A stretch of DNA of 64,000 nt from Pontibacter diazotrophicus (lineage in GTDB: Bacteria; Bacteroidota; Bacteroidia; Cytophagales; Hymenobacteraceae): assembly GCF_003367245.1 (NCBI RefSeq), contig NZ_QRGR01000006.1, positions 40,792 through 104,791 of the forward strand, given 5' to 3'. Position 1 is the first letter of the stretch, and every line of letters begins with the position of its first letter. Positions 1 through 7,708 of the stretch are shown in pieces. The notes beneath the pieces are model-generated. The model was not told the origin of the DNA. It was given only the letters and a program-made list of their open reading frames with translations, and did not search any database. A program made the translations under genes and the position numbers.

Positions 1-325
1 CAATGGCACGGGGAATTGTCACGTTTCGGTAATTACCTTTGCACTGCACCAGCAGCGGGCAATCGTGCTGCACATGGAAAATATCTGACGATGTATTCTC
101 ACAGATCCAGACGCGCTTATCTGCCAGATCCGGCGGAACAATAAAGAAGGTAGGAGCAGGTCTGGTTTCTGTGGATTCTTCCTCAGAAACAGGAGTTTCT
201 GTCTCTGTTTGTGGCGTGTCATCAGTCTCTACTGTCTCCTGACATGCGAAAACAGTACATGTTATTGCCAGCAGCAGTACATTTCTGAAGGCCTTAGCTA
301 TTGTGGTTGGTAGGGTGAAGTTCAT
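1..325 (-). CDS. Lipoprotein with C-terminal Cys/His motif (partial, runs off window)
   Basis: The start codon is at 325 and the reading frame is open to the window edge, so the C-terminus is missing. The translation begins MNFTLPTTIAKAF and has a hydrophobic stretch ending in a lipobox-like VFAC, then a Thr/Glu/Pro-rich linker, as in an exported lipoprotein. After the linker comes a segment with the pattern W-I-C, then F-H-x4-C-x2-L-x2-C-K and V-T, which closely follows the tail of the nuclease just upstream (VYLC, YH-x4-C-x2-L-x2-CK, VT). Only 35 bases separate it from the nuclease stop, so the two are probably co-transcribed. Function is unknown; the spaced Cys and His suggest metal binding or disulfides. 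Confidence 0.7.
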   Translation of the reverse strand, partial: MNFTLPTTIAKAFRNVLLLAITCTVFACQETVETDDTPQTETETPVSEEESTETRPAPTFFIVPPDLADKRVWICENTSSDIFHVQHDCPLLVQCKGNYRNVTIPRAI

Positions 326-360
326 TTTGCTTGATGGCGATTTATCAAAGGTATAGATTT

Positions 361-1212
361 TTAAAGGTTGCTGCAGGTCTTGTCTGCTCTGCGGTCATAC
401 TCCTGAATAGCGGCGGCTTCCGTTACAGCCAGTATATCCTGCTTGCAACGCTTCAGCACGTGGCAGGTCTTGGTGAGGTGGTATACGGCGGAACCGTTGC
501 TGTTGCAGAGGTAGACGGTGCGTTTGGAGGCGCCTGCCGGTAGAGGTGTGGTGTTTACAGAAGCCTCTGTCGTGGTGCTGCCGCTTCGTTTCTCTTTCCG
601 GAAATCCCATGGAGCCACGGGGTTCGGATCCTGCCACAGACCGCGCTTAAACTGTCTGGCATCGGCCTCTGAGTTTGCTAGGCTATTATCCTTTGAGTAA
701 GCTGTATAATGCCAGGCATAGCCGTTCTTTATCAGTTCCTCGTTTAAGCTGCGCCCATCGGGCAGCATGATTGTTCCGACAGTGCGGCCGTAGCGGTCTT
801 TGTTATGCGTTATCAGACGCACTGTTTTACCAAATACCAGGTCTGAGGTAAATTGCTTTGCTCTTTCTCCGTAGGCTTGTTTTTTTTCTGGTGTGTCCAC
901 GCCATATAAACGTACCGTTTCTGACTGGCCATTGCGCAGCAGCTCAATTGTGTCACCGTCTTTTATCCCTATCACTTTATCTCCGGCGGTTGTAGCAGGT
1001 CTGGCAGGTGCTGTTTCTTCTGCCTCTTCAACTGTAGTAGCTCCTTCCTCAGTAGTTTCGGCAGGTAAAGTTCCAGACTGATTTTCGTTGCGTTCCAGTA
1101 TAGCCTCTTGCCGCTGCCTGAACTGCTCCTGTGCTTCTTCCCGGCTGCTCTGCTTGCATGACATGGAGGCACAGAGCAAAAGAACAAGCAGGAAGTGGAA
1201 GTTTTTTCTCAT
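361..1212 (-). CDS. Thermonuclease (SNase)-family lipoprotein
   Basis: A secreted staphylococcal-nuclease-like endonuclease of 283 aa. The start at 1212 (MRKNFHFLLV) is preferred to upstream starts because it directly begins a signal peptide ending in the lipobox ASMSC (Cys19). A Glu/Thr-rich linker (20-75) precedes the OB-fold nuclease domain, about 78-200. The acidic pair in KDGDTIEL (D85, D87) and the residues equivalent to Arg35, Glu43 and Arg87 of the Staphylococcus enzyme (R101 in VRLYGVDTPE, E109, and R143 in DRYGR) are all present, so it should be an active Ca-dependent nuclease at the cell surface. Residues 232-280 form a Cys/His tail also found in the next gene. Likely role: DNA scavenging or turnover (inference). 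Confidence 0.88.
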   Translation of the reverse strand: MRKNFHFLLVLLLCASMSCKQSSREEAQEQFRQRQEAILERNENQSGTLPAETTEEGATTVEEAEETAPARPATTAGDKVIGIKDGDTIELLRNGQSETVRLYGVDTPEKKQAYGERAKQFTSDLVFGKTVRLITHNKDRYGRTVGTIMLPDGRSLNEELIKNGYAWHYTAYSKDNSLANSEADARQFKRGLWQDPNPVAPWDFRKEKRSGSTTTEASVNTTPLPAGASKRTVYLCNSNGSAVYHLTKTCHVLKRCKQDILAVTEAAAIQEYDRRADKTCSNL

Positions 1213-1231
1213 GTGTATGTATGACCTGCTA

Positions 1232-1239
1232 CAAAAATA
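1232..1239 (-). promoter_or_regulatory. Candidate -7 box TATTTTTG upstream of the nuclease
   Basis: Read on the minus strand this matches the Bacteroidota -7 consensus TAnnTTTG and lies 20 bases before the nuclease start codon. No good TTTG -33 element is visible at the expected spacing, so this is tentative. Confidence 0.3.
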
Positions 1240-1350
1240 CACAGGCCCATCGGAGAAAAATAATGCTGCCGTTTATCTTTTTGGACTGAGTTATATTGCA
1301 AAGGGTTTTTTGTAATTTCTATACCCTATTCATCAAATTCAACATACTGC

Positions 1351-4300
1351 TTACCACCCCACAATTTCCACCTTGCTCACGCCACCGGCTTTCTTTTGCA
1401 CGCGTATCTGCGTACTGATGCGCTCCTTCAGCGCCTCCACATGCGAGATGATGCCGATCATTTTGCCACCGGCCTGTAAATTTTCCAGGGTGGATATGGC
1501 AGCATCCAGCGTCTCAGCATCCAGCGTACCGAAGCCTTCATCGATAAACAGCGAGTTAATTTGGGTGCGGCGACCTGCGAGGTCGGAGAGGCCCAACGCC
1601 AGCGCCAGGCTAACCAGGAAGCTCTCCCCGCCAGACAGCGTGTTCATCGGGCGGATGGCTTCTGCCTGGTACGTGTCCACTATCAGCAGCTCCAGGTCCT
1701 CGTCTGAGGATTTGAGGATGCGGTAGCGGTCGTTCAGCTTTTGCAGGTGGCGGTTTGCCAGTTCCACCAGTCTGGCCAGTGTCAGGCCCTGTGCAAAACG
1801 GCTGAACTTGTTTCCATCTGCTGAGCCTATCAGGTCAGCCAGTTGATCCCAGCGGTTGCATACCAGTTGCTGTGTTTGCAGCTGTTCGGCCAACTCTTTG
1901 TTTTTGGCGCGTTGCGCTGCGTCCTGCTCTAACAGTTGCTGGTAGCGGGCGCGCTGTTCAATCAGCTCCCTTTGTTGCTGCTTTTTCTCTTCTGATGTCT
2001 TTTGCAGGGCATCCGTGCTTTCTGAAGTAAGCTGTTTCGCCTGCGTTACCTCCAGGTCGTGCCGTACATCGCTCAGGGATTTACGAAGCTCCGTCAGGTA
2101 CTTCTCTGTCTGGGATTTCAGGTTAGCCAGGCGGTCGGCTTCGTCCCGTTCCAGCAACATCTGGCTGAGAGCTTCAATGGTGGCAATGCCTTTCTGCTGC
2201 AATACCTGCAGTAAGCCATCGCGCAGCCTGTCGAGCACCGATTTATTCTGCTGGTGTTTGGAGGTGCATTCTGTTCGTCGTTGCCGTGCCTCCTGCAGCT
2301 GCTGTTGCTTTTTCTGTTGTTTCGCACGGGCCTCTTCTGCCTGATTAGCAAGATGGCGGAGTTCCTGCTGGGCCAGCTGTCGCTCCTGCTGGGGGGCTTT
2401 CTCTCCGAAAAGCTGCGTGCGTGTTTCCTTCAGCTCTGTCAGTTTCACGTGTTCCAGCTTCAGGTTTTCCTGTCGCTCCTTCAGCTCCTGCTCTTTCTCC
2501 TGTACCTTCGTCTGCAGGGCTTTTACCTGCTCTTTCAGTTCAATGTACTTTTCGCGCATCTGCTCCAGCGCCTGCTGTTTCTGCTGGTGCGCAGCTGCCT
2601 GTTGCTCCAGCGTTTGCAGGAGTTCTTGTCTTGCCTCCGGCTTGTAGGCTAAGCGATAAGTGGCGGCAAAAGACTCCGCTGTCTCTGTATGTGCCTGTTG
2701 CTGCTCCTGCTGGTCCTGTAAGGTAACCTGAAGCTTTTGCAACTGCGTTTGCAGCAGCTTGTCAGAGTGTTGCAGCTGGGCGTATTTACCCTGCGCCTGT
2801 ACCTGCGCTTCGCGTAGCTGCATCAGCTGCTGGTTTACAGCCTCTGTTTCGCGGCTCAGGTTGCGGGCCTGGGCCAATGTTTTATGCAACTGGTCCAACG
2901 CCTGCTTTTCATTTTGCAGCAGTTCTGAAAGCTTAGCGTCTTCCTCGATCGTTAGGTCTAAGGCAACGCCTTCTGCTAACTGGGTAAAGCTAAGTTGCAG
3001 GCGTTCCTTTTCTGACGCAGCTTCTGCTTTAGCCTGTGCAGCTAACTGTAGTTTTGGCTGCAACGCACTGATTTGCAGTTGCAGCGTGTGGATGCTGCGC
3101 TGTATTTCCGTTACCAGGGCCTGTTGCCTGTCTCTTTTCTGCTCTTCTTCCGTCAGGCTGATGGTATAGGCACCTTCTACAAAAGGATGATGTTCAGAGC
3201 CGCACAGGGGACATGGCTCTTCCGGTTTCAGGGTATGCCGCGCCTGCTCATACTCCTGGATGCGCTGCTGTAAAACCACCAGTTTCTGAAGGTCTTCCAG
3301 CCGTTCTGCGGCCGCTGTATAGTTTCGCTGTGTTTCGGCTAATTTTGTTTTGTGTGAAGCTGCTTCCTGTTCCTGCTGTGCGATTTGGTTCTCAAGGCTT
3401 TTCAGTTTCTGCTGCAGCGCAGCATGCTGTTGGGCAAATTCAGCCAGGCGTTCGTACCGGGCCAGCACCGCCGGCTGTGCCTGTGCCGCCTGCTCCAGCT
3501 CCTCCATACTTTTGTCGGAGAGGATTTCCTGCAGCTGTGTCAGCTTTTCCTTCTTTTGCTTTTCCAGTTCTTTTTGCTGCGCCTGCTGTTGCTCCTGTGC
3601 CTGTATAAGTTGCCTTACCTGTTGCGCCTCCTGCACGCGTTGGTTTTGTAGCTCCTGCTGCTCTTTCTGGTTGAACTTTAGCTTTTGTTCCACTTCCTGC
3701 AAGTCTTTCAGGGTCTGGCGGAACTCGGGCAGGTTTTCCCGCAAATCCTGCAGATGCTGGTTGGTCTCCAGCCAGCCTTTAAGTGTGGTGGCCTCCTGCG
3801 TCAGCTTTTCCAGCTCCTGTTGCTTTTCGGGCAATAGCGCCTGTTCCTGCTTCAGGGCTGCTTCAAACTGCTGGTAAATCGATTTATCTTTTGCATAGTT
3901 ATCCCGAGCAGCGTGCAGTTGGTGATCAAGCTTGGTAACCTGCTCCAGGAGAGGCTCCAGCTTTTGCAGGATTTCCTCTTGCTGCTGATAGGCTTTACCG
4001 GCCTCCGTGGCCACCTTTCCGGCCAGTTCCAGCTCCGCCTCCAGCACCGGTAATTGCTTTTCCAGTGTTTGGAGCTGCTCCTGTACTTCAATCACTTTAT
4101 TATCGGCAGCCTTTATCTCGGTCAGTTCGCCCACATATTGGTTTGCCTGCTCATGCTGCTGCAGCTTCCGGAAATCGGGTTGCAGTTGTTCCAGCTTCTG
4201 CTCCTGCACCTGCAGGGCCGCCTCGTGCTGTTGCTTTTTAGACTGTAATTGTTGTACCTGCTGCAGCCACTGCAGCTGCTCCTGCACAAGATTGATTTCC

Positions 4301-5004
4301 TTCTGAAATACTGCTTCCTGTTCTTTCAGCTCTGCAACACTTTGCTCATACGCCTGACGCTGTTCTTCCGGAAGCAGCTTGCTGTCCTGCAGGCGGCGCT
4401 CCAGCTCTTCGCGCTTTTGTCGCTCAGCTTTCGCCTTTTCGTAGGCTGATTTAGAAATCTCGGAATAAATGCCGGTGTCGGTGATTTTCTCTAACAAGTT
4501 GCTGCGCTCATTCGGGTTTGCCTTTAGGAAACGCGCAAAGTCTCCCTGCGATAGCATAACAGAGCGGAGGAACTGGTTGTAATCTAGTCCGCAGATTTCC
4601 GCAACTTTATCCGGCACCTGGCTCGGCTTCAGGTCAAATGGTTTATCATCCTCCAGGTCGCACAGCTCCATGTGCACCGGCTGCATGTTGCCGTCTGCTT
4701 TGCCCCGGCTGCGGCGTATTTGCCACCGCGAGCGGTAGCGCTGGCCGTTCGCCTCAAACTCCACCTCCGAGAAGGACTCTGCTGTGTGGCGTGTCATCAG
4801 CTCTAACGGCTTGTCACTGCTGTGGCGGTGCACCAGTCCATATAAGCCCACTGTGATGGCATCCAGTATGGTAGTTTTACCGGCACCGGTCTGGCCTGTG
4901 ATGGCAAACAGACCCGCATCGGCCAATGGGCTTTGGTCAAAGCGGATTTCATGCTCACCCTTCAGCGAGTTCAGGTTCTGGAAACGGACAGAGAGGATTT
5001 TCAT
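1351..5004 (-). CDS. sbcC: SbcC, ATPase subunit of the SbcCD (Mre11/Rad50-type) nuclease
   Basis: A 1217-residue SMC-like ATPase, the Rad50 counterpart. It uses ATP to drive the SbcD nuclease at DNA ends, hairpins and protein-blocked ends in the cytoplasm. The Walker A motif GQTGAGKTT is at 37-45. Long Gln/Glu/Leu-rich coiled coils occupy about 180-580 and 640-1050. The zinc hook CPLC (Cys598, Cys601) lies between the two coils. The ABC signature LSGGES is at 1123-1128, followed by Walker B FIDEGFGTLD. Length is normal for Bacteroidota SbcC. It lies downstream of sbcD on the same strand, 198 bases away, the usual gene order, but with a long inverted repeat between them. Start ATG at 5004 sits directly before the conserved MKILSVRFQNLNS. 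Confidence 0.95.
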   Translation of the reverse strand: MKILSVRFQNLNSLKGEHEIRFDQSPLADAGLFAITGQTGAGKTTILDAITVGLYGLVHRHSSDKPLELMTRHTAESFSEVEFEANGQRYRSRWQIRRSRGKADGNMQPVHMELCDLEDDKPFDLKPSQVPDKVAEICGLDYNQFLRSVMLSQGDFARFLKANPNERSNLLEKITDTGIYSEISKSAYEKAKAERQKREELERRLQDSKLLPEEQRQAYEQSVAELKEQEAVFQKEINLVQEQLQWLQQVQQLQSKKQQHEAALQVQEQKLEQLQPDFRKLQQHEQANQYVGELTEIKAADNKVIEVQEQLQTLEKQLPVLEAELELAGKVATEAGKAYQQQEEILQKLEPLLEQVTKLDHQLHAARDNYAKDKSIYQQFEAALKQEQALLPEKQQELEKLTQEATTLKGWLETNQHLQDLRENLPEFRQTLKDLQEVEQKLKFNQKEQQELQNQRVQEAQQVRQLIQAQEQQQAQQKELEKQKKEKLTQLQEILSDKSMEELEQAAQAQPAVLARYERLAEFAQQHAALQQKLKSLENQIAQQEQEAASHKTKLAETQRNYTAAAERLEDLQKLVVLQQRIQEYEQARHTLKPEEPCPLCGSEHHPFVEGAYTISLTEEEQKRDRQQALVTEIQRSIHTLQLQISALQPKLQLAAQAKAEAASEKERLQLSFTQLAEGVALDLTIEEDAKLSELLQNEKQALDQLHKTLAQARNLSRETEAVNQQLMQLREAQVQAQGKYAQLQHSDKLLQTQLQKLQVTLQDQQEQQQAHTETAESFAATYRLAYKPEARQELLQTLEQQAAAHQQKQQALEQMREKYIELKEQVKALQTKVQEKEQELKERQENLKLEHVKLTELKETRTQLFGEKAPQQERQLAQQELRHLANQAEEARAKQQKKQQQLQEARQRRTECTSKHQQNKSVLDRLRDGLLQVLQQKGIATIEALSQMLLERDEADRLANLKSQTEKYLTELRKSLSDVRHDLEVTQAKQLTSESTDALQKTSEEKKQQQRELIEQRARYQQLLEQDAAQRAKNKELAEQLQTQQLVCNRWDQLADLIGSADGNKFSRFAQGLTLARLVELANRHLQKLNDRYRILKSSDEDLELLIVDTYQAEAIRPMNTLSGGESFLVSLALALGLSDLAGRRTQINSLFIDEGFGTLDAETLDAAISTLENLQAGGKMIGIISHVEALKERISTQIRVQKKAGGVSKVEIVGW

Positions 5005-5077
5005 GGGTGTACTTTGGCTATTTTATACATGGTATAAAGCAAGTGATAAGCAAAATGTCACTTGCTGGTGTCCGGTA

Positions 5078-5161
5078 AACCTCGCAGCGTGCGCAGCTCC
5101 TGCGAGCGTTTGCTGCGAAAGAAATCCAGACACTCGCAGGAGCTGCGCACGCTGCGAGGTT
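5078..5161. repeat. 29-bp perfect inverted repeat between sbcD and sbcC
   Basis: Arms at 5078-5106 and 5133-5161 are exact reverse complements of each other (29 bp, GC-rich), with a 26-base spacer. There is no T-run at the end on the minus strand, so it does not look like an intrinsic terminator. It could be a REP- or MITE-like palindrome, or an attenuating RNA hairpin between the two co-directional genes. The core GCAGCTCCTGC also occurs in the terminator stem at 49233-49243. Confidence 0.85.
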
Positions 5162-5202
5162 ATTCTAAATTCAACTTTCTAACTCTTTAACCCTCTAACT
5201 TT

Positions 5203-6429
5203 TTAACTTTCTTCAGCCTGTCCCATTAACTCCAGCAGTTCAGAGAAAGTAGCCACTAGTTCAGCATGGTCACTATCAGGATAGGCGCTTTCGCAGCGTT
5301 TGAGGAACACGTCTTTTTCGCGGAGGGTGTGCAGGTCTACTTCTTCGTGCACCTGCTGTTCCAGTGTTTGCACTGTGGCCTTGATGAGGGGCGGGCGGTG
5401 AATAAGCAGTTGTATCTCAGGCTTCAGTGACAGCACCTCCTCCAGTTGCTGATTCAGGTCGGGGAGGGGCGTGTCGAGTTCTACCTGTATTTCGGCCCAG
5501 GCGGTTAAAGTATAGTCGCTGTTATCATACACTGCCAGCTGCTGTTTTACTTTCTCCAGAGAACCTTTGAAGCGCACTAATTTGCGACAGCAGGGAATCT
5601 CTAACTCCTTTAGGTCAGCTAGTTTCCCATCTTTAAAATCCAGCACATAATTTACCTTTTTGTCGGTTACCTCACTGAAGGAAAGGGGGATGGGAGAGCC
5701 GGAGTAGCGGATATGGTGGCGCTTGTTTACCTGCTGCGGACGGTGCAGGTGGCCGAGGGCCACATAGTCAAACTCCTTTGGAAACTGGTCTGCGCCAATC
5801 TGCCCGAGGTTACCCACATGTATCTCCTTCTCACTGTCGGAGGCGGTGCTGCCGGCGGCAAACAAATGACCTGTTGCTACCACAGGTATGTCCTGCTCTT
5901 TGTACTGCTGCAGGTGCGGCACAAAAGCCTCGTAATGCGCTGCTATACCTTCTTTGATGCGTGTTTCCCGCTCTTCATAGCTTTCTCCGGCCACAGATAG
6001 CCTGATATCGCGGTCGCGGAGGAAAGGCACGGCACACACCACCAGTTCCAACACGCCCTGCGTGTTTCGCAATTCGATTAACTCATCCAGCGGGTCAGGT
6101 GTGGCACCACCAATCACGTAAATATTGAAGCACTCCAGCAGCTCCCGTGGCGCGTTGAGGGTAGAAACAGAATCGTGGTTACCGCCTGTGATAATAATGT
6201 GGCGGCAGCAGGTGGCGCATACCTTCCGCAGAAAGTCATAGTACAGTTTCAGGGCGGTATTAGAGGGGGCACCATTATCGAATACATCGCCCGCCATAAT
6301 CAGCGCCTCTACCTGCTCCTGCTCAATGGTTTGCAGCAGCCAGTTCAGGAAATGCTGGTGTTCTTCTGTCCGTTCGAGGTTTACGAGGCGCTGGCCCAGG
6401 TGCCAGTCTGAAGTGTGTAGTACGCGCAT
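5203..6429 (-). CDS. sbcD: SbcD, exonuclease/endonuclease subunit of SbcCD
   Basis: A 408-aa calcineurin-like metallophosphoesterase, the Mre11 counterpart. It cuts hairpins and degrades double-stranded ends together with SbcC. The di-metal motifs are visible in order: HTSDWHLGQ (residues 6-14), AGDVFDNG (about 46-53), GGNHDS, and later TGHLFAAG and ALGHLHRPQ. The C-terminal part is the SbcD capping and SbcC-binding region. The start ATG at 6429 gives the canonical MRVLHTSDWHLG. It precedes sbcC on the same strand, and the pair is probably one transcription unit. No clear promoter is seen in 6430-6640. Confidence 0.95.
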   Translation of the reverse strand: MRVLHTSDWHLGQRLVNLERTEEHQHFLNWLLQTIEQEQVEALIMAGDVFDNGAPSNTALKLYYDFLRKVCATCCRHIIITGGNHDSVSTLNAPRELLECFNIYVIGGATPDPLDELIELRNTQGVLELVVCAVPFLRDRDIRLSVAGESYEERETRIKEGIAAHYEAFVPHLQQYKEQDIPVVATGHLFAAGSTASDSEKEIHVGNLGQIGADQFPKEFDYVALGHLHRPQQVNKRHHIRYSGSPIPLSFSEVTDKKVNYVLDFKDGKLADLKELEIPCCRKLVRFKGSLEKVKQQLAVYDNSDYTLTAWAEIQVELDTPLPDLNQQLEEVLSLKPEIQLLIHRPPLIKATVQTLEQQVHEEVDLHTLREKDVFLKRCESAYPDSDHAELVATFSELLELMGQAEES

Positions 6430-6641
6430 ATCCCTTTTCTTGTCTCCTATTCAGCTCTAAGATACAGTAGGAGACAGGCATAATACAAGTTGAGGGAAGA
6501 GCTTTTATCAACAGGTTATTAACAATTAGGAGGATTTGTAGCCTATAGGGCTTTTTGCTTGCTGTTGAGGTTTTTAGCAAGACGTTGTTGTACGGAGACG
6601 CAGATGTCCGGAAGAGCAGTAGATAAGAGTAGCTTAAAACA

Positions 6642-6677
6642 ACAAGGGCAGGAGTAAATGTATACTCCTGCCCTTGT
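6642..6677 (-). terminator. Intrinsic terminator of the rhodanese gene
   Basis: A perfect 15-bp stem (6642-6656 with 6663-6677) and a 6-base loop lies just after the rhodanese stop codon. On the minus strand it is followed by a TGTTTT run. Confidence 0.8.
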
Positions 6678-6694
6678 CTCTTGCATATATCAGC

Positions 6695-7096
6695 TTACTC
6701 ATCCACACCTTGTTCGGTAGGTAAACCTGCTTCTCTTAAAGTTTGAAAGCCGCCGATGTTATAGATATTCTGAAATCCTGCTTCCTTCATTAGCTCGGCG
6801 GCTTTGCCGCTGCGGTTTCCGGAGGCACAGTACAGGTAATACACTTTGTTCTTCTTCCAGGTTTTTATCTCTTCGGCAAAATCCCCGCCTCTGTAGTCTG
6901 AGTTGATGGCGCCGGTCAGGTGGCCGTCGGCAAATTCCTCCGGCGTGCGTACATCCACCACCATGGTTTTGCCACTCATGCGCTGCCTTTTATACTCCTG
7001 TGCGCTCAGGTTCTGAACCTCCACCGGCGTACTGTGCTGTGGACCAGCACAACTGAAAGAGGTCAGGATGATAAGGACTAACAGTATGGCTTTCAT
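6695..7096 (-). CDS. Rhodanese-like domain lipoprotein
   Basis: A 133-aa single rhodanese domain carried on a lipoprotein. The start ATG at 7096 is chosen because it opens a signal peptide (MKAILLVLIILTSFSC, lipid Cys16). Earlier in-frame starts would put a charged stretch ahead of it. The domain begins LSAQEYKR and has the conserved VVDVRTPEEFADGHLTGAIN. The active-site loop C-ASGNRS has Cys90, as in the sulfurtransferase loop CxxGxR, so it can carry a persulfide. It probably handles reduced sulfur or disulfides in the periplasm. It lies 107 bases downstream of an ArsR-type regulator on the same strand, a pairing seen in sulfide-responsive loci, and it also has its own candidate promoter. 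Confidence 0.85.
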   Translation of the reverse strand: MKAILLVLIILTSFSCAGPQHSTPVEVQNLSAQEYKRQRMSGKTMVVDVRTPEEFADGHLTGAINSDYRGGDFAEEIKTWKKNKVYYLYCASGNRSGKAAELMKEAGFQNIYNIGGFQTLREAGLPTEQGVDE

Positions 7097-7132
7097 GGGT
7101 ATATGTTTTAATGCTTCGAACTTAATTTGTAT

Positions 7133-7140
7133 CAAATTTA
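7133..7140 (-). promoter_or_regulatory. Candidate -7 box TAAATTTG for the rhodanese gene
   Basis: On the minus strand TAAATTTG fits TAnnTTTG, 37 bases before the start codon. No TTTG is found at 19-20 bases upstream, so support is partial. Confidence 0.35.
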
Positions 7141-7203
7141 AAAAATACGGAGCAAAATTGTGCAAGTATAGCTTCTTATTTCAATAGCATAAAGTGACGT
7201 GCC

Positions 7204-7509
7204 TTAAAATGCTTTGCCTCTGTTAATAAGGTTTATAATTTCTGTTAGCGTTGTATCGGTGAGAGAATAGTAGATATACTTGCCTTCCCGGTGCGTGCTG
7301 ACGATGCCTTTGTCTCGCATATTGATGAGGTGGTGGGAGAGGAGAGACTGCTCTATTTTCAGGACTTCCTGCAGTTGGGTAACGGTGAGCCGGTTGCGCT
7401 GCTCCAGCAGATCAATGATGCTGATGCGCATAGGGTGCGCCAGGCACTTGAGAACGTAAGCGGCCTTTTCCAGTTTTTTCTTATCTATCCTGACTTGTAA
7501 GTTATCCAT
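7204..7509 (-). CDS. ArsR/SmtB-family winged-helix transcriptional regulator
   Basis: A 101-aa regulator. The start ATG at 7509 (MDNLQVRIDKKKLEKA) gives the family's normal length; the frame is open further upstream, but that extension looks non-coding. The family signature is clear: AAYVLKCLAHPMRISIIDLL, the recognition helix region QSLLSHHLINMRDKGIV, and the beta-wing REGKYIYYSL. The ELCVCDL metal site is absent and only one Cys (Cys22) is seen, so metal sensing by the alpha-3 motif is unlikely. A redox or persulfide response cannot be shown with one Cys. It lies between a catalase and a rhodanese gene on the same strand. Its likely target is the neighbouring rhodanese or catalase (inference). 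Confidence 0.85.
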   Translation of the reverse strand: MDNLQVRIDKKKLEKAAYVLKCLAHPMRISIIDLLEQRNRLTVTQLQEVLKIEQSLLSHHLINMRDKGIVSTHREGKYIYYSLTDTTLTEIINLINRGKAF

Positions 7510-7644
7510 GCATTGTTGCAATTGTATGGCAAAATATATGGCCATGTATTCATATATCACTAAACATACACCTTCAATACAACGGAAGTTCCTTTTTTCC
7601 TGTATTAGTGACTTGTTTCTCCTGAAAAACAACGTTATAAAAAG

Positions 7645-7677
7645 AAAAGCAGCACTGGCAAAACCAGTACTGCTTTT
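7645..7677 (-). terminator. Intrinsic terminator of the first catalase
   Basis: A 14-bp stem (7645-7658 with 7664-7677, one G-T pair) and a 5-base loop follow the catalase stop codon. On the minus strand the stem ends in a TTTTCTTTTT run. It separates the catalase from the ArsR gene. Confidence 0.75.
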
Positions 7678-7708
7678 AGAAAATCGCAGGTAAAGTATTT
7701 TTAATCTC

